A DNA stretch of 29,505 nucleotides from a virus, in the IMG/VR virus record IMGVR_UViG_3300030085_004084, positions 1,899 through 31,403 of that record; one strand, 5' to 3'. This document shows positions 19,501 through 25,640 of the stretch, in pieces. Every line of letters starts with the position of its first letter. Position 1 is the first letter of the stretch. The notes under the pieces are model-generated. The model worked only from the letters and a program-made list of their open reading frames with translations. It was not told where the DNA came from and did not search any database. Both the position numbers and the translations under genes were made by a program.

Positions 19501-22500
19501 TTATAAGGATTTTGAATATGGTACTCAGGTTACCTCAATTGGTGGTGTCAGAGGAACTGACATCGTTGACGCTCGTCCTAGAGTTTCAAGTTTCTCAGTA
19601 GCCACTTCAAACACTAGATCACCATTTGAATTCTTAGGTAGAACATTTAGTGGTGGTCAACATAGTTCTAAGAATATCTTGGCTTCTGATGAATCAATTA
19701 CCGTAGCTTATGATTATTATCTTCCAAGGATTGATAGGGTATATCTGGACAGAAATGGTATTTTCCAGGTAATTCAAGGATCTCCAGCTGATTCTCCCTC
19801 CCAACCAAAGGGTCTGAATAATGCGATGAATATCGCTAACATGACTATTCCAGCCTATACTTATAGCGCAGGTGATGTAAGGGTTACATTTATCAATCAT
19901 AAGAGATATCAAATGTCCGATATCTCCAAACTGGAACAAAGAATTAAGAGTCTTGAATATTACACCTCATTGAATCAACTTGAGTCAAGAACTCTCAATC
20001 AGTTCATCCCTGACGCGAATGGTTTGAACAGATTTAGATCTGGTTTGTTTGTTGATAACTTCGGTTCTCTATTATCCCAAGATCTCAATATCGGGATGAA
20101 GAATGCTATCGATAGAGGTCAAGGTGTTCTGAGACCTTCTCACTACACAACAGCTGTCAACTTGGATGTTGGCAACACGACGATGACTGGTATTGGTACA
20201 ACTACCACAGCCAATCAAGACGCTAGATTTGCTGATGTTCTTGGTCAAGGTATTAGGAGAAGTGGTCAAATGATCACTCTTGATTACAGTGAAACTTCTT
20301 GGTTGAGACAACCATTCGCCACAAGATCTGAGAGTGTTACTCCTTTCCTTGTACGTTTTTGGCAAGGTAATATCTCCTTTGAACCAAGTGTTGATGTTTG
20401 GATTGATGTCAATCAAATGGAACTCAGAGATGTTCTGATGGAAGGTTCATTCCAGGGTGTCGCTGAAGCAATGAGAGCTGAGATCACTACAGCTGCGGAT
20501 GGTTCAAGATCTGGTGTATCTCCTGTTATTTGGAAGGCATGGGAAACAACTGGTGTCAATGTATCATTCGACTTGAGTTCAAGTCAGAATACGACTCAGG
20601 GTGCAAGCACTTGGCGTCAAGGAACTCCAACAGAGTTCAACGATATGAGAGGTGCTAATAGAAATCTCAATCGTGCTGTTCCACCAAACTTTAGAGTTGA
20701 AGAATCTGGTCCTTCTTCAACTGACACCACAATTACTGGCACAGTTGGTGTTGATCTCAATCAAAGAAGAGAGGGTACACAAACAACTGTAACAGAACAA
20801 ATTGATACTTCATCACTTGGTGACAGAATCGTCAACCGTGAAGTCATTCAGTTTATGAGAGCTCGTAACATTCAGTTTACAGCTCAGAACATGAAACCTT
20901 TCACTGAGGTTTATCCATTCTTTGATAATGTAGATGTCAAACAGTTCTGTTTGTCCAAACTTATTGAAGTTGAGATGGTCAGTGGTACATTTGAAGTTGG
21001 TGAAGCCATTGGTGGTGTGATGCCAGATACACAACTGTTCTCACCAACAGATGCTAGTGTAGTATCCACATCGGAAGATGATAATATATCACCAGCTATT
21101 GTATTCAGACTCGCAACAGCTAACCACAAGTTTGGTCCATACAATAATCCAAGAGATACATTTGATAGAAATCCATATGACAGAGAGAATCTTCTCCCTG
21201 ACACATATACAGAGACATCAACTGTATTGAATGTTGATACGTTCTCATTAGCAGCTGATAGTTCACCTGAGTTCCAGGGTCACATTGCTACTGGAATGAG
21301 ATTGGTTGGAGCTAACAGTGGAGCCGAAGCCACAGTAACCAATGTAAGACTGGTAACAGATCGTATTGGTACTTTGATCGGTTCATATAGAGTTCCAGGT
21401 TCTGATGACCCATCAACACCTATATTTGAAACTGGTAGATCTACATTAAGACTCACCAGTAGTGAAACTGATAGTAGAGTTGAAGGTCTGGTCAGCACTT
21501 CAGCTGAGGACATCTTCTATTCACAAGGTGACCAAGACAATACACAAGAAGTTACACTCTCACTGAGAAACGCTAGAGTCACACATGACGATAGTTTCGT
21601 TGAGACTAGAACTATTGGTGATACAGCTACCTCAAGTACAACGTTCACCACTGGTGGTGGTGATAGTGGTAGACTGACTGGTGAGTTCACTGACCCTCTC
21701 GCCCAATCCTTCATCGTTGATGATGTTACTGGTGTCTATTTGACCTCTGTTGATGTTTTCTTCCAAGAAAAACCACTAGAGTTTGATGTTCCAGTTACAC
21801 TACAGATTCGTGAAGTTGAACTTGGTGTTCCTAACCAGAGAATTCTCCCATTCTCTGAAGTTTCACTGGCACCTGACGATATCACTACATCAAATGACGC
21901 TAGTGTTCCACAGAAGTTTACTTTCGAGTCTCCTGTCTATCTGAATGGTCAGAGAGAATACGCTATTGTTCTTCTGTCCAACTCCACTGAATACAGGGTA
22001 TGGATTTCTAGACTTGGTGAGTCTGACGTTGCTACTTTAGATAGAGAAGCTGGCCAGATTCTTGTTTCTACACAGAGACTTCTGGGTTCACTGTTCAAGT
22101 CACAGAACGCTTCTACTTGGACACCTTCTCAGTACGAAGACCTTACGTTTGAGATGTTTAGAGCCGAATATGCACCTTCTGGTTCTGTTCAATTCTTCAA
22201 CCCACAACTCCCACAAGATTTGGAAATCATTCCTCCAAATGGAATTACAGCGGAGTCTAAGACTATCAGAGTTGGTCTCGGAACTACAGTTGCTGATTCT
22301 GGTCTCCTGGATGGTCAACTGATTACTCAAACTGAGTCTGGAGCTACTGGTAGATTTGTAGGTTATGGTGGTTCGGCTCTTCAGGGACCGATGCCTATCA
22401 TCAACGCTGGTGTTGGATACACCCCCACATCAGGTCCATTCACCTTCACCAATGTGGCTATGACAGCCGTCACTGGTCATGGTGTCAATGCTACAGCTGA

Positions 22501-24145
22501 CATCTTCATTGAAAATGGAGTCGCCGTTGGAGCTACAATCAACGCTGGTGGACGAGGTTATCAAGTTGGTGACATTCTTACACCAACAACTATCGGAAGT
22601 GGTCTCGGTGATGGAATCAGAGTTTCTATCTCCACCATCTTTGGTAACAACGAACTGAATATCACTGATGTTCAGGGTGAGTTCTCAACATCTGCATCAG
22701 CTGTATTCCAATACACCAACTCTGTTGGTGTAACAACAACACTTGACGTTTCTAGAAACCCAACTGGAGTTTCTATTAATGGACCTATCGATGTTGTCAA
22801 TGATGGACTTCATATGACAATTAATCAGAGAAACCATGGAATGTATTCCAATACAAACCGTGTAGTCATTCGTGATGTTGCTTCTACTGTACCAGCAACA
22901 AATCTGGCGGCCGCCTATCCAAGAACGGCAACCACAAACATCTCTGTTGGTACTACAGCTCATCTGATGAATTTTGAAGGTGTTGGAGTTGCCGTCACTA
23001 ACCCAGGATATGTCAGAATTGGTGATGAAATTATCCAATACACTGGTGTATCAGGTGCTGTACTGACTGGTATCACAAGAGGTATCGACAACACAGGTGT
23101 TGCTAATCACAATGAAAATCAACGTGTTTCTAAGTATGAATTCAATGGTGTTTCACTGAGAAGAATCAACAAGACTCACAATATGAATGAAGTCACCGCG
23201 TCCAATCCATATGACGCAGACTTCTACAAGATCAAGATCAACATGGCACTGAACGGAACCAATAGAACCACTAGTACCATTGGTCAGAGATTCTTCGAGA
23301 AAGACACTATCGGTGGTGGACCTAATGCGAGAGGAACCTACAACATTCCATTCTCACAGGTCATTCCTAACTTTAACACTATCACACCAACAGGAACATC
23401 TATTGACCCAACAATGAGAACCATTTCTGCAACTAGTATTTCTGGTGAAGAGGGTTCGTTTGTTGATCAGGGATTTGAACAAATTGCTCTGAACCAAGAT
23501 AACTACTTTGACTCTCAGAGAATGATTTGTTCCCGTGTCAACGAAGAGACATTCTTGGATGATCTCCCAGGTAATAAGTCACTCACGGTTGGTCTGAATA
23601 TGACCACTGATGATACCAGAATTACCCCATGTGTTGACCTTGACCAGGTTGCTTTAGTTCTGACATCAAACAGAGTTAACGCACCAGTCTCAAATTACGC
23701 AACTGATTTCAGGGTAAATACAGTTGATGAAGATCCTAACAAGTTCTTCTATGTGACAAAGAACATCAAACTTGAGAATCCTGGTACTTCCATTCAAGTT
23801 TACCTGGACGCATATTTGGCAGAAGCAGCTGACCTCAGATGTTTCTATTCGTTTGGAACTGAGAAACTGGAAGACGCTGTCTTTATTCCATTCCCAGGAA
23901 CTGATAATTTCCAACCAAATGGTTCAGTTCTCAACCTCGCTAACAGTAACGGTAGCACTGACGTTGCTACTCCCAAGACTGATGATCACAACCCACTTGC
24001 ACCGTACAGCTTGTACAGAGAACTCAAGTGGTCTATTGATGACCTTACACCGTTTAGTTCCTTCAGAATCAAACTGATTGGTACTACAACTAACCAGGCA
24101 CATCCTCCATACGTTAAAAACTTTAGAGCAATTGGTTTAGCATGA
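16529..24145 (+). CDS. Giant DUF4815-type virion structural protein (outer baseplate/fibre-attachment candidate)
   Basis: A continuous 2538-residue frame. Residues 5-75 (YFDDFDPQSNYYKVLFKPAY, QARELNNLQSILQNQVE, GAKVIPGQ) are the hallmark DUF4815 N-terminus. The matching second part runs to about 390 (GVYFLRGFFVDV, GPGKAYVRGYPVE). Further family landmarks are KLEQRIKSLEYYTSL (1134), DRIVNREVIQFMRARNI (1432), TDPLAQSFIVDDVTGVYLTS (1721) and LYRELKWSIDDLTPFSSF near the C-terminus. GxGY repeats occur at about 1953-2040, GExIxGxxSGA modules at several places, and an IGDE module at 2157-2216. It sits between gp8 and gp13, where T4 has gp9-gp12 and fibritin, so an outer-baseplate role analogous to gp10 and neighbours is inferred from position, not sequence. 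The start ATG is nine bases after the gp8 stop. Its last codons overlap the next gene as ATGA. Confidence 0.9.
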   Translation: MPQETNLNVAPYFDDFDPQSNYYKVLFKPAYPVQARELNNLQSILQNQVEDMGTHFFKEGAKVIPGQLTYLPNFYAIQIEPEFLGVPVSLYVQQLVGKKITGATSGVTAEVVTYITDQQSDRGVYTLYLDYHESSTSDNATQTLLDNEVLLTGDNITFATTFIAAGEGFAKTLTNNANAVGSAFALSNGVYFLRGFFVDVEDQILILDQYENKPNYRIGLNVTETLVSSDVDPSLNDNAKNFTNFTAPGADRLEITAFLAKKARDDFNDQNFVQLAEVQNGILRETNTATDYNFLGDELATRTFDESGHYYVKEFVSTVRESLNNGFGNRGIYNQNQTTTNGKTPSEDLMVYKVGPGKAYVRGYPVETLGPTFLDVPKARTTRNITGQSVNFGFGPSFRLNNVSGSPTLGFDNTNTISLRSERIGSARTDQHGEEIGIARVYDFALESGSYNTSNLQLNQWDLSLYDVQTYTKLDINENIDLTTPVHVKGESSGAEGFIRHNVSAGTALTVYDLKGNFNIGEILTFNGQTTNQRTTIDVTNHEISDVQSVYSIVGTSGTFVGDLIPQTAVTIGIASITKGDVTTGVSTITNPTLSFPGIVTVGNLVEYSDPILTLPTLLKVTQVNTNSVQVVGVETVTAFVDGGTPTLDTTITDLRVVESFPAPRSRNSNLADNESLFSTLPRKNVDNVDLTQSNLIIRRQFEVTVADGSTGSINADANEVFLPYDEERYCLVNDAGNIIPLSEDKFTFAAGSIQITLNNLATNGSAKLIATLRKSSVTPKIKQRNRVVEIVIDKSSNPGSGVGNTTLNDGLQYGTYPYGTRVQDRDISLNLPDVVQIYGVFLGDSETDGSDPESPSMTVGSMDGPTNTTNDVIIGEEIIGSISGARAIYVTRKTDTSINFIYENRTSFSPGEVINFQESGVSAVASNIVVNSRNVTQDFNFQTGQRKSHYDYSRLIRRQDVQTPQNKLKVYCLTASYSSGDTGDITVANSYKDFEYGTQVTSIGGVRGTDIVDARPRVSSFSVATSNTRSPFEFLGRTFSGGQHSSKNILASDESITVAYDYYLPRIDRVYLDRNGIFQVIQGSPADSPSQPKGLNNAMNIANMTIPAYTYSAGDVRVTFINHKRYQMSDISKLEQRIKSLEYYTSLNQLESRTLNQFIPDANGLNRFRSGLFVDNFGSLLSQDLNIGMKNAIDRGQGVLRPSHYTTAVNLDVGNTTMTGIGTTTTANQDARFADVLGQGIRRSGQMITLDYSETSWLRQPFATRSESVTPFLVRFWQGNISFEPSVDVWIDVNQMELRDVLMEGSFQGVAEAMRAEITTAADGSRSGVSPVIWKAWETTGVNVSFDLSSSQNTTQGASTWRQGTPTEFNDMRGANRNLNRAVPPNFRVEESGPSSTDTTITGTVGVDLNQRREGTQTTVTEQIDTSSLGDRIVNREVIQFMRARNIQFTAQNMKPFTEVYPFFDNVDVKQFCLSKLIEVEMVSGTFEVGEAIGGVMPDTQLFSPTDASVVSTSEDDNISPAIVFRLATANHKFGPYNNPRDTFDRNPYDRENLLPDTYTETSTVLNVDTFSLAADSSPEFQGHIATGMRLVGANSGAEATVTNVRLVTDRIGTLIGSYRVPGSDDPSTPIFETGRSTLRLTSSETDSRVEGLVSTSAEDIFYSQGDQDNTQEVTLSLRNARVTHDDSFVETRTIGDTATSSTTFTTGGGDSGRLTGEFTDPLAQSFIVDDVTGVYLTSVDVFFQEKPLEFDVPVTLQIREVELGVPNQRILPFSEVSLAPDDITTSNDASVPQKFTFESPVYLNGQREYAIVLLSNSTEYRVWISRLGESDVATLDREAGQILVSTQRLLGSLFKSQNASTWTPSQYEDLTFEMFRAEYAPSGSVQFFNPQLPQDLEIIPPNGITAESKTIRVGLGTTVADSGLLDGQLITQTESGATGRFVGYGGSALQGPMPIINAGVGYTPTSGPFTFTNVAMTAVTGHGVNATADIFIENGVAVGATINAGGRGYQVGDILTPTTIGSGLGDGIRVSISTIFGNNELNITDVQGEFSTSASAVFQYTNSVGVTTTLDVSRNPTGVSINGPIDVVNDGLHMTINQRNHGMYSNTNRVVIRDVASTVPATNLAAAYPRTATTNISVGTTAHLMNFEGVGVAVTNPGYVRIGDEIIQYTGVSGAVLTGITRGIDNTGVANHNENQRVSKYEFNGVSLRRINKTHNMNEVTASNPYDADFYKIKINMALNGTNRTTSTIGQRFFEKDTIGGGPNARGTYNIPFSQVIPNFNTITPTGTSIDPTMRTISATSISGEEGSFVDQGFEQIALNQDNYFDSQRMICSRVNEETFLDDLPGNKSLTVGLNMTTDDTRITPCVDLDQVALVLTSNRVNAPVSNYATDFRVNTVDEDPNKFFYVTKNIKLENPGTSIQVYLDAYLAEAADLRCFYSFGTEKLEDAVFIPFPGTDNFQPNGSVLNLANSNGSTDVATPKTDDHNPLAPYSLYRELKWSIDDLTPFSSFRIKLIGTTTNQAHPPYVKNFRAIGLA

Positions 24146-24366
24146 CACTTATCCCAGTAAAAGGAAATTCTGGTCTCTTCCGTGATAGTGAGACTGGTGC
24201 TATTATCAACAATAACACCAATGAATACAATACATATATGACTAATAGAAATAAACTCCTCTCCGAAAAGGAGAGGTTGACTAGAGTTGAGACAAAAGTA
24301 CAGGACCTATCTGATGATATTGGTGATATCAAACGTATGTTACAACAATTAACAAATGGCCAATAA
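24142..24366 (+). CDS. Small coiled-coil virion-cluster protein (74 aa)
   Basis: The ATG at 24142 overlaps the upstream TGA (ATGA), a typical translational coupling. The N-terminal 30 residues (MTLIPVKGNSGLFRDSETGA) look extended. Residues about 33-70 form a continuous amphipathic helix with leucine/isoleucine/valine heptads (KLLSEKERLTRVETK, then DIGDIKRMLQQL), consistent with a dimeric or trimeric coiled coil. There is no signal peptide or membrane segment. The ATG of the next gene lies inside its last codons, an 11-base overlap. Position suggests a small adaptor or assembly factor for the baseplate, fibre or neck. Family unknown to me. A perfect inverted repeat (24258-24276) lies within the coding sequence. 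Confidence 0.85.
   Translation: MTLIPVKGNSGLFRDSETGAIINNNTNEYNTYMTNRNKLLSEKERLTRVETKVQDLSDDIGDIKRMLQQLTNGQ
24258..24276 (+). other. Perfect 7-bp RNA hairpin inside the coiled-coil gene
   Basis: CCTCTCC - GAAAA - GGAGAGG forms a GC-containing 7-bp stem with a 5-base loop, within codons for residues 39-45 of the 74-residue protein. It is one of the clearest short inverted repeats I noticed in the window. It lacks a following U-run, so it is not an intrinsic terminator. It lies about 80 bases before the next start codon. Confidence 0.5.
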
Positions 24367-24745
24367 TACAATCACTTTCAATCCTGACTCCAGTGCGGAA
24401 GCATATGGAGTCAATTTGGTCATCAGTACTAGAACTGATTTTACTTCTACATTCAAAGTTGTAAGACCAGATAAGTCTAATTTTGATTTTACCAGTTATA
24501 CTGGTTCATCTCAAATGGCTAAGTCTGCATCTATCGGATCTAGTACAGGTGTTGCTGGTAATTTTACTGTTGGTTTCACCAGTGCGCTTGGTGGTGAATT
24601 TAAACTCACAATGCCAAAAGGAGAGACTAGAGTTCTAAAACCTGGAAGATATGTTTGGGACGTTCTGGTGAGTTCGGGAAGTACGGTTTATAGATTGGCT
24701 GAGGGTAATGTTACTGTTATATCTGGAGTTTCATCGTCTCTCTAA
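24356..24745 (+). CDS. Small beta-sandwich-like virion protein (129 aa)
   Basis: The sequence is beta-rich and has no cysteine. It begins ANNTITFNPDSSAEAYGVN, then FTSTFKVVRPDKSNFDFTSY, and near the end GRYVWDVLVSSGSTVYRLAEG followed by NVTVISG. The pattern of an N-terminal strand pair, a polar 'dFtsYtg' turn, 'PGRYVWDV' and 'RLAEGnVTV' is widespread in small phage tail proteins. It resembles the N-terminal domain of siphophage baseplate upper proteins (BppU-type), which serves as an attachment or adaptor domain. I infer a structural adaptor role next to the neck or baseplate; the exact position in the virion is not visible. The ATG overlaps the preceding gene by 11 bases. The TAA stop is embedded in the late promoter motif for gp13. 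Confidence 0.87.
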   Translation: MANNTITFNPDSSAEAYGVNLVISTRTDFTSTFKVVRPDKSNFDFTSYTGSSQMAKSASIGSSTGVAGNFTVGFTSALGGEFKLTMPKGETRVLKPGRYVWDVLVSSGSTVYRLAEGNVTVISGVSSSL

Positions 24746-24748
24746 ATA
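24742..24748 (+). promoter_or_regulatory. T4-type late promoter motif ahead of gp13
   Basis: CTAAATA, 22 bases before the gp13 ATG. The stop codon TAA (24743-24745) of the preceding gene is inside the motif, as also seen ahead of gp25. The spacing matches the other late motifs in the window. Confidence 0.7.
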
Positions 24749-24770
24749 GTAAAAAGCTATAGTTATATAA

Positions 24771-25634
24771 ATGGCGCAGCCTTCCTCTAGACAAGAATTG
24801 ATTGACTACTGTCTGAGACAGTTGGGTGCCCCTGTAGTTGAAATCAATGTCGCTGATGAGCAGGTCCAAGATTTATTGGATGACGCTATTCAACTGTTTC
24901 AAGAAAGACATTTTAACGGGGTTATTCAGACATTTCTGAAGTACGAAATCACCGAAGCAGATAAAGACAGAGCCAAAGCTGTCCCCTCTGGAGCTCCAAG
25001 TGGTAGGGGGTCAGTTGGTATGGCTGCCACGTCAGCTACCACTGATATTGAGGGTACGAGTACAACCTTCACTTATTACGAAAACAGTAATTATCTCCAG
25101 ATCCCTAATGATGTAATTGGTATTAATAAGGTATATCAATTTGATCAATTGATGGGTGTAAAGTCCAGTAACATGTTTAGTCTCAAGTATCAGATGTTTC
25201 TGAATGACATCTATTACTGGGGTACTACTGATATCTTGTCATATGCGACGGCTCAGTCGTATCTAGAGACACTGAACTTCCTTCTCAATACACACAAGGC
25301 AATTAGATTCAATCAAAGACAAAATAGGATGTATCTTGATGTCAAGTATGATGACTTGATTGTTGGTGACTATTTGATCATTGATTGTTGGAAGGTTCTT
25401 AACCCTAACGATGCTACTGGTGTTTTCAACGATCCTTTCCTAAAGAGATACCTGACAGCATTGATCAAGAGACAATGGGGTCAGAACTTGATTAAGTTCC
25501 AGGGTGTCAAACTACCTGGTGGTATTGAATTCAACGGAAGACAAATCTTTGACGACGCTCAAGCTGAACTTGATAAGATTGAGGAAAAGATGTTGAGTAC
25601 ATATGAGATTCCACCTCTTGATCTTATCGGGTAA
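24771..25634 (+). CDS. gp13: Neck protein gp13 (head completion)
   Basis: This 287-residue protein compares with T4 gp13 (309 aa). The N-terminus ELIDYCLRQLGAPVVEINV aligns with T4 ELKDVILRRLGAPIINVEL, then LFQERHFNGV with LYGEYHFDGL. The C-terminal part has YLTALIKRQWGQNLIKFQGV and LPGGIEFNGRQIFDDA, and ends in IPPLDLIG (T4 ...DPPFGILVG). gp13 forms the ring that docks below the portal after packaging, and with gp14 it closes the head and receives the tail. It has its own late promoter motif. gp14 follows with a six-base gap, so the two neck proteins are made together. A Ser/Thr/Gly-rich loop at about residues 70-105 is the least conserved-looking part. Confidence 0.93.
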   Translation: MAQPSSRQELIDYCLRQLGAPVVEINVADEQVQDLLDDAIQLFQERHFNGVIQTFLKYEITEADKDRAKAVPSGAPSGRGSVGMAATSATTDIEGTSTTFTYYENSNYLQIPNDVIGINKVYQFDQLMGVKSSNMFSLKYQMFLNDIYYWGTTDILSYATAQSYLETLNFLLNTHKAIRFNQRQNRMYLDVKYDDLIVGDYLIIDCWKVLNPNDATGVFNDPFLKRYLTALIKRQWGQNLIKFQGVKLPGGIEFNGRQIFDDAQAELDKIEEKMLSTYEIPPLDLIG

Positions 25635-25640
25635 GATGTT

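Noticed and set aside
22906-22915. GC-only palindrome GGCGGCCGCC in otherwise AT-leaning DNA
   Set aside because: It encodes Leu-Ala-Ala-Ala in frame; a single short palindrome with no partner copies or conserved context does not support a functional site.
16529-24145. Naming the 2538-residue protein gp10 (or gp9/gp11/gp12)
   Set aside because: Position between gp8 and gp13 invites it, but I see no sequence resemblance to those T4 proteins; DUF4815 landmarks are the only supported identity.
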